Of a stretch of 64,000 nucleotides of DNA, positions 17,564 to 26,825 are shown one piece after another. The notes under the pieces were generated by a model. That model was not told the origin of the DNA. It saw nothing but the letters and a program-made list of their open reading frames with translations, and ran no database searches. Every line of letters starts with the position of its first letter. The first letter of the stretch is position 1. The DNA lies in assembly GCF_003991565.1 (NCBI RefSeq), contig NZ_CP032819.1, positions 4,402,001 to 4,466,000 on the forward strand, given 5' to 3'. The translations under genes were made by a program, and so were the position numbers. The DNA is from Butyricimonas faecalis. GTDB lineage: Bacteria; Bacteroidota; Bacteroidia; Bacteroidales; Marinifilaceae.

Positions 17564-19282
17564 TTACTCCTCTTTGAATTTTAAATCTCGAATCATCATT
17601 TGAATGTCGCTTCTACCCATGAATTCGTTTTCTTGAAGCGTATAGCAAATATCAAAATACTCGCCTTTACTGATACGGGGAAATGCCTTTCCCATGCCGA
17701 AGGCTATGCCGCTCCGGTCGTTGCAGACTCTCGTGTCGTCCACGACAACCAGTTTCAAGTGTTCGTTGTTGCGTCCGACTTGTTTTGAACCGATGAAATT
17801 CGTCACGTTTTCAGTCATGAATACCGGAATGGTGTTGTTGGGACCAAACGGGGCAAACTTCTGAATCATGGCGTAAAGATCCGGAGTGATGTCGTTTAAT
17901 TTGATTTGGGCATCAATATTGATTTGAGGGGTCAACATCTCTTTCGTGATTGTTTCACTCACGATTTTTTGGAATTTAGCCGTGAAAGGTTCGATGTTTT
18001 CGAGCCGTAATGTCAATCCTGCCGCGTATTTGTGGCCCCCGTAATTTTCCAGGAATTCGCTGCATTGTGAAATGGCGTAATACAAGTCGAATCCTTCCAC
18101 GGAACGTGCCGATCCGGTAGCCAAACCGTTGGATTCCGTCAGGATCACGGTCGGGCGGTAGTAATATTCCGTCAGACGCGAGGCCACGATCCCGATGACA
18201 CCTTTGTGCCAGTTCGGGTTGTAAAGTACGGTTGCTTTTTGGGATTGGTCGTAGTGGGACTGGTTGATGTATTCAAGGGCTTCTTCGGTGATGTCGTGAT
18301 CCAGTTTTTTGCGTTGGTCGTTGAAGTTGTTGATGCTTGCGGCGACTTCCGTGGCTTTGGTTTCATCGTCGGCAATCAGAAGCTCGACCGATTTGTTGCC
18401 CGATTCAACCCGCCCGGCCGCGTTGATCTTGGGACCTATGCGAAAAACAATATCATTTATCGTCAGGTCTTTATTGATGCCGGAGAAACTTAATATTGTT
18501 TTTAATCCCAGGCTGGGTTCACTGTTTAATCGTAATAAACCGAAATGGGCGAGGATGCGATTCTCTCCCGTGATCGGAACAATGTCACTGGCTATGCTGA
18601 CACAAACCAAGTCGAGTAGTTTGTCGAGGTCTTCCGGCGGCAGGTTGTGTTTCTTGTTATATGCCTGTGCCAGTTTGAAGCTCACGCCACAACCGCTTAA
18701 CCACCGGTAGGGGTAGTGACAGTCTTTCCGTTGCGGGTCCAAGACGGCCACGGCATCCGGGAGTTCGTCTCCCGGGGTGTGATGGTCGCAGATGATGATG
18801 TCCACTCCTTTGGATTTGGCGTAACGGACTTTTTCCACGGCTTTCACGCCACAGTCGGTTACGATCATGAGTGAAATCCCGTTGAGAGCCGCGTAGTCGA
18901 TGGCTAGGATGGAAACTCCGTACCCTTCCGTGTATCTATCCGGGATGTAATATTCCGGATTTTTGCATTTGTTCTTTAAATATTTGTAGAGTAAAGCAAC
19001 CGCCGTGGTTCCATCCACGTCGTAGTCACCGTAGATCATGACTTTTTCTTTGGTGTCGATTGCTTTTTCCAACCGGAGCACGGCTTTGTCCATATCTTTC
19101 ATTAGGAACGGATCGTGGAGCATTTCTTTGGTTGGATTGAAGAAAGCATGGGCCTCTTCTGCAGTGTCCACACCGCGTTGCAAAAGCAAGTTAGCGATAA
19201 CATGACTGCAGTTAAGTTCTTTGGATAGTTTGTCAATTTTCTCCCACTCGGGTGGGGTGTTGATGACCCATCTTTTTTTCAT
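17564..19282 (-). CDS. recJ: Single-stranded-DNA-specific exonuclease RecJ
   Basis: 572 residues, as expected. DHH phosphoesterase motifs are visible: 'IYGDYDVDGTTAVALLY' (motif I), 'IVTDCGVKA' (motif II), 'IICDHHTPG' (motif III, DHH) and the 'AVLDPQRKD' motif, followed by a DHHA1 domain with 'GGHKYAAGLTL' and a C-terminal OB-like domain. RecJ degrades ssDNA 5'-3' in RecFOR recombination and mismatch repair. It is divergent from lysS and is followed directly by recR. Confidence 0.97.
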   Translation of the reverse strand: MKKRWVINTPPEWEKIDKLSKELNCSHVIANLLLQRGVDTAEEAHAFFNPTKEMLHDPFLMKDMDKAVLRLEKAIDTKEKVMIYGDYDVDGTTAVALLYKYLKNKCKNPEYYIPDRYTEGYGVSILAIDYAALNGISLMIVTDCGVKAVEKVRYAKSKGVDIIICDHHTPGDELPDAVAVLDPQRKDCHYPYRWLSGCGVSFKLAQAYNKKHNLPPEDLDKLLDLVCVSIASDIVPITGENRILAHFGLLRLNSEPSLGLKTILSFSGINKDLTINDIVFRIGPKINAAGRVESGNKSVELLIADDETKATEVAASINNFNDQRKKLDHDITEEALEYINQSHYDQSQKATVLYNPNWHKGVIGIVASRLTEYYYRPTVILTESNGLATGSARSVEGFDLYYAISQCSEFLENYGGHKYAAGLTLRLENIEPFTAKFQKIVSETITKEMLTPQINIDAQIKLNDITPDLYAMIQKFAPFGPNNTIPVFMTENVTNFIGSKQVGRNNEHLKLVVVDDTRVCNDRSGIAFGMGKAFPRISKGEYFDICYTLQENEFMGRSDIQMMIRDLKFKEE

Positions 19283-19603
19283 TATCTCTTTCTCCTATTC
19301 TGCTACAAAGAAGCAGAAATTCCTTGGGATTTCAAAAGAATACGGATTATATTTTTTAACAGGTTTGTTCTAAATAAGGTTATGCGCTTGTGTTTCAGTT
19401 TTATAAAAATGTGATTGAATGTTTGATGATAAATTTTTAACAAAAAGCAGGGGAAATGTAAATAACGAGGGGGTGTGTGGTCCTTTTGCTTTCTTCTTTG
19501 CACTTTATTTATTATCTTTGCACATTAATTTTTGAATAAAATTCAGAACGGGCGTATGTCCGGTAACGAATAGATTTTATATAACCTTTTAAAGCATATA
19601 AAA
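19283..19603. other. Divergent intergenic region recJ / lysS
   Basis: This 321-bp AT-rich gap must hold the promoters of recJ (minus) and lysS (plus). An exact TAnnTTTG box, TATCTTTG, is at 19513-19520 on the plus strand, about 83 bp before the lysS ATG; a TTTG upstream lies at non-ideal spacing. No RNA gene, repeat or further coding sequence was seen. Confidence 0.5.
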
Positions 19604-21328
19604 ATGAGTCTTGCAGAATTAAGCGAACAGGAAATTATTCGCCGGAACTCTTTAAACGAGTTGAAAAATTTGGGAATAAATGCCTATCCGGCACCGGAAT
19701 TTAAAGTAACTCACCTTTCTAAAGAGATTCGGGATAAATTTGAAAAATCACCGGAGGAGTTGCAAGAGGTTGTGATCGCCGGGCGAATGATGAGCAGGCG
19801 GATTATGGGTAAGGCTTCATTTTTTGAATTACAGGATGCCGAAGGTAGGATTCAGGTCTACGTGAGTCGGGATGATGTGAGTCGGGATGAAGCTTGCACG
19901 ATGTATAATACCGTTTTCAAAAAGTTGATGGATATTGGTGATATCGTGGGCGTGAAAGGTTTCGTGTTCCGCACGAACATGGGGGAGATTTCGGTTCACG
20001 CGAAAGAGTTGGTCATGTTGTCCAAGTCCTTGCGTCCGCTACCGATTGTGAAAGAAAAGGACGGTAAGGTGTTTGACGCTTTTACCGATCCGGAATTAAG
20101 ATATCGTCAACGCTATTTGGATTTGATCGTGAATCCGCAGGTGAAGGATGTGTTTATCAAGCGTACGAAGATGATCAACGCCATCCGTCAGTTCTACACG
20201 GAAATGGGATGTTTGGAGGTGGAGACTCCGGTGTTGCAGGCTATACCGGGAGGTGCTTCGGCTCGCCCGTTTATCACGCATCATAACGCGCTGGATATCC
20301 CGTTCTATTTGCGCATCGCGAACGAGTTGTATTTGAAACGTCTGATCGTGGGCGGTTTTAACGGGGTATTCGAGTTTTCCCGTAATTTCCGTAACGAGGG
20401 AATGGACCGGACGCATAACCCGGAGTTTACCTGCATGGAGGTGTACGTGCCGTACAAGGATTATTTGTGGATGATGGATAGCACGGAAAGAATGATTGAA
20501 GCGGCGGCTATGGCTGTGAACGGGACTACGAAGGCTCCTTTCGGGGAGAACGAGGTGGACTTCAAGCGTCCGTTCAAGCGTGTAAAAATGTCTGAGGCGA
20601 TTAAGGAGTATACCGGGTTTGACATCACGGGGAAGAGCGAGGACGAGATTCGGGCATTCTGCGTGTCTATCGGTTTGAACGTGGATGAGACCATGGGTAA
20701 GGGAAAATTGATTGACGAGATATTCGGGGAGAAATGTGAAAGCCATTATATACAGCCGACCTTTATTTACGACTATCCGGTGGAGATGTCTCCGTTGACC
20801 AAGATGCATCGTTCCGATCCCGGGTTGACGGAGCGTTTCGAGTTGTTCGTGAATGGTAAGGAGGTGGCTAATGCCTATTCCGAGTTGAATGATCCGATCG
20901 ATCAGTTGAATCGGTTCAAAGATCAGTTGGCGCTTCAGGAGAGAGGGGATGATGAGGCTATGTTTATCGATTATGATTTCGTGCGTGCTTTGGAGTACGG
21001 TATGCCCCCGACCTCGGGAATGGGTATCGGAATTGATAGGCTTTGTATGTTTTTGACGAATAGCCCGTCTATTCAAGATGTGCTGTTGTTCCCGCAGATG
21101 AAACCGGAGAAAGTGGCTACCGTGGATGCTGACGAGAAATTTATCGAATTGGGCATCCCGGCTGATTGGGTGGCTGTGGTTCGTAAAGCCGGATACCAGA
21201 CCGTGGAAGCCTTGAAGGCGGTAGAGAACCCGAACAAGTTGCATCAGGAGTTAAGCGGTTTGAATAAGAAAATGAAATTAGGTTTGAAGACCTTATCCCC
21301 GGATGAGGTAAAAAGTTGGTTTAACTAA
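19604..21328 (+). CDS. lysS: Lysyl-tRNA synthetase, class II
   Basis: 574 residues; the enzyme charges tRNA-Lys in the cytoplasm. An N-terminal OB-fold anticodon-binding domain ('[23 protein letters not shown]') is followed by the class II catalytic core with motif 2 ('[20 protein letters not shown]') and motif 3 ('[13 protein letters not shown]'). It is about 70 residues longer than the E. coli enzyme because of a C-terminal extension after motif 3 ('[20 protein letters not shown]...'), which looks like a small helix-hairpin-helix-type tail seen in Bacteroidota LysS. Clear housekeeping gene. Confidence 0.98.
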   Translation: MSLAELSEQEIIRRNSLNELKNLGINAYPAPEFKVTHLSKEIRDKFEKSPEELQEVVIAGRMMSRRIMGKASFFELQDAEGRIQVYVSRDDVSRDEACTMYNTVFKKLMDIGDIVGVKGFVFRTNMGEISVHAKELVMLSKSLRPLPIVKEKDGKVFDAFTDPELRYRQRYLDLIVNPQVKDVFIKRTKMINAIRQFYTEMGCLEVETPVLQAIPGGASARPFITHHNALDIPFYLRIANELYLKRLIVGGFNGVFEFSRNFRNEGMDRTHNPEFTCMEVYVPYKDYLWMMDSTERMIEAAAMAVNGTTKAPFGENEVDFKRPFKRVKMSEAIKEYTGFDITGKSEDEIRAFCVSIGLNVDETMGKGKLIDEIFGEKCESHYIQPTFIYDYPVEMSPLTKMHRSDPGLTERFELFVNGKEVANAYSELNDPIDQLNRFKDQLALQERGDDEAMFIDYDFVRALEYGMPPTSGMGIGIDRLCMFLTNSPSIQDVLLFPQMKPEKVATVDADEKFIELGIPADWVAVVRKAGYQTVEALKAVENPNKLHQELSGLNKKMKLGLKTLSPDEVKSWFN

Positions 21329-21341
21329 ATGAACGTTGCAG

Positions 21342-21410
21342 GTTACAGGTTCACAGGTTACAAGTTCGTGTGGAACAAAACCTGGAACTTGTAACCTGTG
21401 AACTTGTAAC
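21342..21410. repeat. 26-bp inverted repeat between lysS and gpsA
   Basis: Arms at 21342-21367 and 21385-21410 pair at 25 of 26 positions around a 17-nt loop. Each arm is itself built of GGTTACA / GTTCACA-like units (for example TTCACAGGTTACAAGTTC). It begins 14 bp after the lysS stop and ends 10 bp before the gpsA ATG, so the mRNA would carry a very long hairpin right at the gpsA ribosome-binding region. It may be a dispersed intergenic repeat, a terminator or a translational brake. Confidence 0.8.
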
Positions 21411-21420
21411 TTATTGGATC

Positions 21421-22425
21421 ATGGAAATAGTTGAAAAACCAAGGATTGGAGTAGTTGGTGGGGGTAGCTGGGCTACCGCTATCGCTAAGATGCTGACCGA
21501 AAATAACGGGCATATTAATTGGTTCATGAGAAATATTGAATCGATAAAGGCCTTTAAAGTATTGAAACACAATCCACGGTATTTATGTGGTGTCGATTTT
21601 GATATAGACAGGATCTCGTTTTCGGATGATCTGGATTGGGTGATCATGAATTCCGACGTGATCGTGTTTGCCATCCCGAGCGCATTCCTGCAAAACGTGG
21701 TAACTCCAAGATTGCAAGTATCGCTGAAAGATAAGATTGTTGTTTCGGCCATTAAGGGGATGATTCCGGATGAAAATTTGCTTATCGGGGAGTTCTTCCA
21801 CCAGAAGTACGGGGTGCCTTTTGGCCAGATCGTGATTATCTCCGGGCCTTGTCACGCGGAGGAAATTGCTTTGGAACGTTTGTCTTATCTGACATTTTCC
21901 AGTGAGAACCTGCGGGTAGCACGGGCGGTGGCTCAATTATTCGAGTGTTTCTATGTAAAGACCACGATTTCCGATGATATATACGGGGCCGAGTATGCCG
22001 CGGTGCTGAAAAATGTTTTCGCGATTGCGGCAGGGATCTGTCACGGATTGCGGTATGGCGATAATTTCCAAGCAGTGTTGGTTGCTAATGCTATCCAGGA
22101 AATGGAACGTTTTGTGAATGCCGTTCATCCGATGCAACGGGATATTAAGTTTTCCGCGTACTTGGGAGATCTGCTGGTAACGGCCTATTCCCAGTTCAGC
22201 CGGAACCGGACGTTCGGGACGATGATCGGGAAAGGGTATTCCGTGAAGTCCGCGCAAATGGAGATGCTGATGGTTGCCGAGGGATACTTTGGCGTGAAGG
22301 GAATTCATGAAATCAATCAGCGGTATAAAGTTCATATGCCTATCACGGAGGCTGTTTATAACATTCTCTACGAGCGAATCAGCCCGACCATGGAAATTCG
22401 ATTGCTGACCGACGAGCTTCGGTAA
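21421..22425 (+). CDS. gpsA: Glycerol-3-phosphate dehydrogenase [NAD(P)+]
   Basis: 334 residues from ATG 21421, which puts the dinucleotide-binding motif 'RIGVVGGGSWATAIAKML' at residues about 7-24 as usual. An upstream in-frame start at 21370 lies inside the inverted repeat and is rejected. The catalytic domain shows 'SGPCHAEEIA' and 'EYAAVLKNVFAIAAGICHGL', with the conserved Lys. It makes sn-glycerol-3-phosphate from DHAP for phospholipid synthesis. The upstream hairpin may influence its translation. Confidence 0.96.
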   Translation: MEIVEKPRIGVVGGGSWATAIAKMLTENNGHINWFMRNIESIKAFKVLKHNPRYLCGVDFDIDRISFSDDLDWVIMNSDVIVFAIPSAFLQNVVTPRLQVSLKDKIVVSAIKGMIPDENLLIGEFFHQKYGVPFGQIVIISGPCHAEEIALERLSYLTFSSENLRVARAVAQLFECFYVKTTISDDIYGAEYAAVLKNVFAIAAGICHGLRYGDNFQAVLVANAIQEMERFVNAVHPMQRDIKFSAYLGDLLVTAYSQFSRNRTFGTMIGKGYSVKSAQMEMLMVAEGYFGVKGIHEINQRYKVHMPITEAVYNILYERISPTMEIRLLTDELR

Positions 22426-22513
22426 TTTAGAATTTAAAATGAAAAGTCGCCAAGCGATTTTAAAATTATAAAAGTTTAATTGGAAAATTGGAAGTTGGGG
22501 GTGGGGTTTTATC

Positions 22514-22541
22514 ATTTTCAATTTTCAATTTTCAATTTTCA
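22514..22541 (+). repeat. Four tandem ATTTTCA heptamers
   Basis: Four perfect 7-bp copies of ATTTTCA end 11 bp before the ATG at 22553. A nearby imperfect complement (AATTGGAAAATTGGAAG, around 22476-22493) could pair with it. The tract is well placed to change promoter or ribosome-binding spacing if copy number slips. Confidence 0.75.
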
Positions 22542-22552
22542 ATTAATAAAGT

Positions 22553-23509
22553 ATGTCAAGTTACAGTGCGAGGGTTTGGGGGTGTGTGAAGAAGGCCTTA
22601 CCCGTGGCGATAAAGACGTCAATATGGTTCCTGAAAATCATGTTGCCGGTATCTTTGTTCGTGACCTTGTTGTCGTACTTTACTATTTTGCCTTATATTT
22701 CTTCGTTTGCTTCCCCGTTGTTTACCTTGATCGGTTTGCCGGGAGACGCGGCTTTGGTGTTTGTAACCAGTATATTTACGAACATATATACCGTGATTGC
22801 CTTGCTTTCCACGCTCGATTTCTCCGTGCGGGAAAGTTTAATCATGGCGACCATGTGTCTGATTTCCCATAATTTTGTGGTGGAAACCATCGTGTTGCAG
22901 AAAACCGGTTCGTCCGCGGTGTGGATGGTGATTCTGCGTATCGTGGGTAGTTTCGTTGCGGCAATCGGTTTGAATTGGTTGCTACCGGAAATGAACGAGA
23001 AAATGATGGTGAAAACGGCGATCTCTTTCGGTTTTGGAGAGACGATGTTGCATTGGCTGGAGAGTAGTGTGATGTTGGGGTTGAAAATCGTGCTGGTGAT
23101 TTCGGGATTGATGATTTTGCAGCGATTGTTGGAAGAGTTCGGTATTTTGAAAATATTGTCTGCCATGTTGTCCCCGTTGATGCGCTTGTTCGGGTTGAAT
23201 CCGAATGTGGCTTTCCTGTGGTTGGTGGGGAACACGGTAGGATTGGCTTACGGCTCGGCGATCATGATGGATTATGTCAAGATGGGAAAATTGGGGCATC
23301 AAGAGACTGATTTGCTGAATCATCACTTGGCAATTTCTCATTCGCAATTGGAGGATCCGCTGTTGTTTGCCGTGATGGGGTTGCCTGTCGGTTGGTTGAT
23401 CCTTCCCCGGGTGGTGTTGGCTATGATTGTCGTGTGGGTTCGTCGGGGTATTTATTTGTTGCAGGTGCATATACACCCACCGGTAAAAGTTGAAAATATT
23501 AGTTTATAA
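22553..23509 (+). CDS. Nucleoside recognition (Gate) domain membrane protein
   Basis: 318 residues with about eight hydrophobic segments arranged as two similar halves (first around residues 20-150, second around 160-310), matching the duplicated nucleoside-recognition/Gate domain seen in SpmA/SpmB-like proteins. Motifs include 'SHNFVVETIVLQKTG' in the first half and 'AISHSQLEDPLLF' in the second. Such proteins are inner-membrane transport-related, but their substrate is not settled. The following gene starts 5 bp after this stop, suggesting co-transcription. Confidence 0.8.
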   Translation: MSSYSARVWGCVKKALPVAIKTSIWFLKIMLPVSLFVTLLSYFTILPYISSFASPLFTLIGLPGDAALVFVTSIFTNIYTVIALLSTLDFSVRESLIMATMCLISHNFVVETIVLQKTGSSAVWMVILRIVGSFVAAIGLNWLLPEMNEKMMVKTAISFGFGETMLHWLESSVMLGLKIVLVISGLMILQRLLEEFGILKILSAMLSPLMRLFGLNPNVAFLWLVGNTVGLAYGSAIMMDYVKMGKLGHQETDLLNHHLAISHSQLEDPLLFAVMGLPVGWLILPRVVLAMIVVWVRRGIYLLQVHIHPPVKVENISL

Positions 23510-23513
23510 AGAT

Positions 23514-24713
23514 ATGAAATACACTATTGAAGAGGTTTTGAACGAAAAGCAGGCAAAAGAATTTTTGCTGTTACCTGTATCCCTTTACAAGAATGATAAA
23601 AATTGGGTGCGGCCTTTAGATAATGACATTACAAAGGTATTCGACCCGAGGAAGAATCCTTTTTTCAACCATGGCGAGTGTACCCGTTGGTTGTTGCGGG
23701 ATGAAAAAAAACAATGCGTGGGGCGTGTGGCTTCTTTTATTGATAAAAGTTCTTGTCATTTGGATTCGTATTCGGTAGGGGGGATGGGTTTCTTCGAGTG
23801 TATTAATGATCAGGAGGCCGCTTTCATGCTGTTCGACCGTTGTCGGGCATGGTTGGAGGAACGAGGCATGGAGTCCATGGAAGGGCCGGTGAATTTCGGG
23901 GAGCGTAACGAGTGGTGGGGTTTGCTGGTGGACGGTTTCAAGCCGCCAGTATTTCAGATGCCTTACACGCATAAGTATTATGTCCCGTTTTTTGAAAATT
24001 ACGGGTTCCGTGATTATTTTAAGCAATATATTTACCGGACTCACCTTGTGATGGAGAGTCTTTCCAAAGTGGTGATTTGGAAGTCGGAACGGTTGTTGAA
24101 GAATGAAGATTACCGGATTACTTCTTACCGGGAGATGACGCCTCAGCAGGCGAAAGATGCCTTCCTTGTCATTTATAATAAGGCGTGGAATCTGAACGTG
24201 CATGGTGTCGGAGGAATGGATAAGGAGCAGGTGGAGGTGTTGTTCAAGACCTTGAAGCCGGTGCTTGATCCGGATTTGTTGTATTTTGCTTACTATAAGG
24301 GAGAGCCTATCGGTTTCTTTATCATGATTCCGGAATTGAATTATATCGTGAAGCATGTGAATGGTAAGATTAGCGGTTTGGGTATTTTGAAATTCTTGTA
24401 CTATCGCTATATCAAGCGCGGGCGTGTGGCCTTGGGATTAATTTTTGGTGTTGCATCCGAATTCCAAGGACGTGGGGTTGAGGCTGCCATGATTTATGCT
24501 TTCTGTAAGAATATTATTTTGTCGAAAAAGACTTATGACTGGTTGGATATGAGTTGGGTGGGAGATTTTAATCCGCAGATGATGCATTTGATGGATTACA
24601 TCGGGGCAAAACAGTCTCAGACGTATATTACTTATCGCAAATTGTTCCGTGATGATATTGCATTTTGTCGTTCCATTGATAAAAAGGTGAAAGATACAGG
24701 GAGTGAAGAGTGA
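23514..24713 (+). CDS. GNAT-like conserved protein
   Basis: 399 residues from ATG 23514; an earlier in-frame ATG (23490) would overlap the previous gene by 20 bp and is less likely. The N-terminal segment ('FLLLPVSLYKNDKNWVRPLDNDI...DPRKNPFFNHGE') and the C-terminal region with 'GLIFGVASEFQGRGVEAAMIYAF', a plausible acetyl-CoA binding loop (Q/RxxGxx), fit a widespread Bacteroidota family with an acyl-CoA N-acyltransferase fold. The substrate is unknown. It is cytoplasmic (no signal) and probably in an operon with the gene upstream; it converges on mnmA with only 17 bp between them. Confidence 0.7.
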   Translation: MKYTIEEVLNEKQAKEFLLLPVSLYKNDKNWVRPLDNDITKVFDPRKNPFFNHGECTRWLLRDEKKQCVGRVASFIDKSSCHLDSYSVGGMGFFECINDQEAAFMLFDRCRAWLEERGMESMEGPVNFGERNEWWGLLVDGFKPPVFQMPYTHKYYVPFFENYGFRDYFKQYIYRTHLVMESLSKVVIWKSERLLKNEDYRITSYREMTPQQAKDAFLVIYNKAWNLNVHGVGGMDKEQVEVLFKTLKPVLDPDLLYFAYYKGEPIGFFIMIPELNYIVKHVNGKISGLGILKFLYYRYIKRGRVALGLIFGVASEFQGRGVEAAMIYAFCKNIILSKKTYDWLDMSWVGDFNPQMMHLMDYIGAKQSQTYITYRKLFRDDIAFCRSIDKKVKDTGSEE

Positions 24714-24730
24714 TAAGGTGCGGAAAGCGG

Positions 24731-25777
24731 TTATCGAACGATCCCGCCCCCGATCACTCGGTCTTGCCGGTAAAAGACTGCCGGTTGTCCGGGGGCGACG
24801 GCCCAGGCGGGAGAGGATAGTTGCACGTGTAATGTCTGATCGGGTTGGAAGGAGAGACGTGCGAATCCTTCCGGATTTAGCCCGATACCTCGTACTTTTA
24901 CCTCGATGTCTTCGGACAAGATTTCTTCGGGGTCAATTAAATGCACTTGGTGTAGGGAGAAGGTTGTCCGGAATAAGCTTGTTTTGTCTCCTACGATGAT
25001 TTGGTTCGTGGAGGGGGACAGGCGTGAAACGTACTGTGGGGTTTGTCCCTTGAGGGGAATTCCTTTTTTTTGTCCCACGGTGTAATTTACAATCCCGGTA
25101 TGTTCTCCCACGGGATTGCCGGATTCATCCACGATCCAACCGGGAGTGAAGCAAGAGGATGTGCCGGGTTGTCGGGCGATAAAGTTCCGGTAGTCACCTT
25201 TTTCAAGGAAACAGATACTCATGCTTTCTTGTTTTTCTGCCAGGCGGGTGAAGCCGTGAGTTCTGGCTATTTCTTTGACCTGTGTTTTCGTGTAATCTCC
25301 CAACGGGGTGATGACCCGGTGTAGTATTTCTTCCGGCACGCCCCATAAGAAGTAAGATTGGTCTTTATTCGGGTCAATTCCTTTGTGGACGTAATCATGG
25401 TTCGTGAAAGGGAGTACCCGGATGTAGTGACCCGTGGAGATGTAACGTATGTTTAATTCGTCTGCCAGATCGCGTAGCAGGTTCCATTTGATAAAGCTGT
25501 TACACGTGGCGCATGGATTGGGGGTAATTCCCGAGAGATAGCCTTGGATGAAAGGTTGGACCACTCGTTCCTGGAAGAGCTGCCTGCCATTCAACCGGTA
25601 GAGCTTGATGCCCGTTTGTTTGCACAATTCTTCGACTTCCGGTTCTTGCGAGTGTCCGACCTGTGAGTCCCATAATTGCAGGTGAACGCCAATGACTTCA
25701 AGCCCCTGTTGTTGTAACAGGAGTGCCGTTACGAAACTATCCACGCCTCCGCTGAGGCCGACTACCACTTTTTCCAT
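24731..25777 (-). CDS. mnmA: tRNA-specific 2-thiouridylase MnmA
   Basis: 348 residues from the ATG at 25777, which gives the standard N-terminus MEKVVVGLSGGVDS with the PP-loop. Upstream in-frame codons would add 48 non-conserved residues. The catalytic cysteines lie in 'NPCATCNSFIKW' (first, near residue 100) and 'ESMSICFLEKGDYRNF' (second, near 195). MnmA thiolates U34 of tRNA Lys, Glu and Gln. This is a rather short member of the family. Convergent with the GNAT-like gene. Confidence 0.95.
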   Translation of the reverse strand: MEKVVVGLSGGVDSFVTALLLQQQGLEVIGVHLQLWDSQVGHSQEPEVEELCKQTGIKLYRLNGRQLFQERVVQPFIQGYLSGITPNPCATCNSFIKWNLLRDLADELNIRYISTGHYIRVLPFTNHDYVHKGIDPNKDQSYFLWGVPEEILHRVITPLGDYTKTQVKEIARTHGFTRLAEKQESMSICFLEKGDYRNFIARQPGTSSCFTPGWIVDESGNPVGEHTGIVNYTVGQKKGIPLKGQTPQYVSRLSPSTNQIIVGDKTSLFRTTFSLHQVHLIDPEEILSEDIEVKVRGIGLNPEGFARLSFQPDQTLHVQLSSPAWAVAPGQPAVFYRQDRVIGGGIVR

Positions 25778-25940
25778 GTTCCTTAATTTATTGAAGTCGG
25801 GGACAAAAATACGGTTTAATTTTAGAATTGTCATGCGGTTTTGTATTTTGTTGGATGAATTTGTTGCTTGAAGTCCTGACAGTTGTGGGATAATAAGTAT
25901 TTTTAAGATGATATTTTTCACACGTACTCCTGCGAGACAC

Positions 25941-25971
25941 TTGTTTTTCTCGTTTAAATTGTCTTAATTTG
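25941..25971 (+). promoter_or_regulatory. Promoter of tRNA-Trp
   Basis: TTG at 25941-25943 and TTAATTTG at 25964-25971 are separated by 20 bp and match the Bacteroidota TTG / TAnnTTTG pattern at all but one core base. The tRNA begins 11 bp downstream. Confidence 0.65.
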
Positions 25972-25982
25972 CAGCACGAAAT

Positions 25983-26055
25983 ACGGGAGTGGCTCAGTTG
26001 GTAGAGCATCGGTCTCCAAAACCGAGGGTCGGGAGTTCGAACCTCTCCTCCCGTG
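25983..26055 (+). tRNA. tRNA-Trp (anticodon CCA)
   Basis: A full cloverleaf is present: acceptor stem ACGGGAG / CTCCCGT, D-arm starting with GGCTCAGTTGGTAGAGC, anticodon stem TCGGT / ACCGA with loop CTCCAAA (anticodon CCA), T-arm GGGAG-TTCGAAC-CTCTC with one G-U pair, and discriminator G. The 3' CCA is not encoded (GCA follows). An intrinsic terminator lies four bases after it. Confidence 0.97.
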
Positions 26056-26058
26056 CAG

Positions 26059-26088
26059 AAAGAGGTTGAACAGACAACCTCTTTTTTT
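26059..26088 (+). terminator. Intrinsic terminator of tRNA-Trp
   Basis: A 10-bp stem AAAGAGGTTG / CAACCTCTTT with a 6-nt loop is followed directly by a T run. This is a textbook rho-independent terminator placed just after the tRNA. Confidence 0.92.
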
Positions 26089-26108
26089 ATTTATATAGAT
26101 AAAATGAT

Positions 26109-26762
26109 ATGACGAAATTGGTAATTTTTGATTTGGATGGGACATTGTTGAATTCTTTACAGGATTTGGCAACGAGTACGAATTATGCTTTGCAGCGACA
26201 TGGGTACCCGACACATGAATTGCCTGCTTTTCGTTATTTCGTGGGGAACGGGATCGATAAGCTACTTGAACGGGCTTTACCGGAGGCAGAACGCTCGCGT
26301 GAGAATGTGTTGAAGATCCGGGAAGATTTCATGGCTTATTATGCCGAGCATAAGGCAGACTTCACGGCTCCTTATGATGGGATTTGCGAATTGCTGAAGA
26401 CACTGAAGCGTCATCAGCTGTTGTTAGCCGTGGCCTCCAATAAATACCACGCGGCTACGCGGGAGTTGATTCCGGAGTACTTTGGTGAGGGAGTCTTCGA
26501 TTTTGTTTATGGCCAACGGGAAGGTATTCCCGCGAAACCCAATCCCACGATTGTTTTTGACATCATGAAAGAGGCTGGAGTTTCTAAGGAAGAGGTGCTT
26601 TACGTGGGAGATTCCGGTGTGGATATGCAGACAGCCGTGAATAGCGGTGTGACCTCGATCGGGGTGACCTGGGGATTCCGGGATCGGAAAGAGTTGTTGG
26701 CAAATGGGGCTCAATATATTGCTGATGAACCTTATGAGATTATGAAGTGGGTTCATTTGTAG
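26109..26762 (+). CDS. gph: HAD-family phosphoglycolate phosphatase-like hydrolase
   Basis: 217 residues with HAD motif I 'LVIFDLDGTLLNS' at the N-terminus, a helical cap, motif II Ser ('LAVASNKYHAA'), the motif III Lys ('GIPAKPNPTIVFDIM') and motif IV 'VLYVGDSGVDMQTAVNSG'. The family most often removes phosphate from 2-phosphoglycolate, but substrate range is broad, so the symbol is by family. It begins 20 bp after the tRNA terminator and precedes the sigma gene of locus C, which has its own promoter. Confidence 0.85.
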   Translation: MTKLVIFDLDGTLLNSLQDLATSTNYALQRHGYPTHELPAFRYFVGNGIDKLLERALPEAERSRENVLKIREDFMAYYAEHKADFTAPYDGICELLKTLKRHQLLLAVASNKYHAATRELIPEYFGEGVFDFVYGQREGIPAKPNPTIVFDIMKEAGVSKEEVLYVGDSGVDMQTAVNSGVTSIGVTWGFRDRKELLANGAQYIADEPYEIMKWVHL

Positions 26763-26778
26763 GCATTTTTTATTTTAC

Positions 26779-26808
26779 TTGTTTACTCGAAAATATTTTC
26801 TATTTTTG
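26779..26808 (+). promoter_or_regulatory. Promoter of the locus C sigma gene
   Basis: TTG (26779-26781), 19-bp spacer, then TATTTTTG (26801-26808) match the Bacteroidota consensus. The last G of the -7 box is the first base of an in-frame GTG at 26808, so that codon would lie upstream of the transcript start; this supports ATG 26826 as the real start of the sigma gene. Confidence 0.75.
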
Positions 26809-26825
26809 TGCCAAATGCGAGTGAA

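Noticed and set aside
21370..21420. Earlier gpsA start adding 17 residues
   Set aside because: It lies within the inverted repeat and places extra residues before the conserved N-terminal nucleotide-binding motif.
22514..22541. CRISPR-like array
   Set aside because: Units are 7 bp with no spacers. No CRISPR array or cas gene was seen anywhere in the window.
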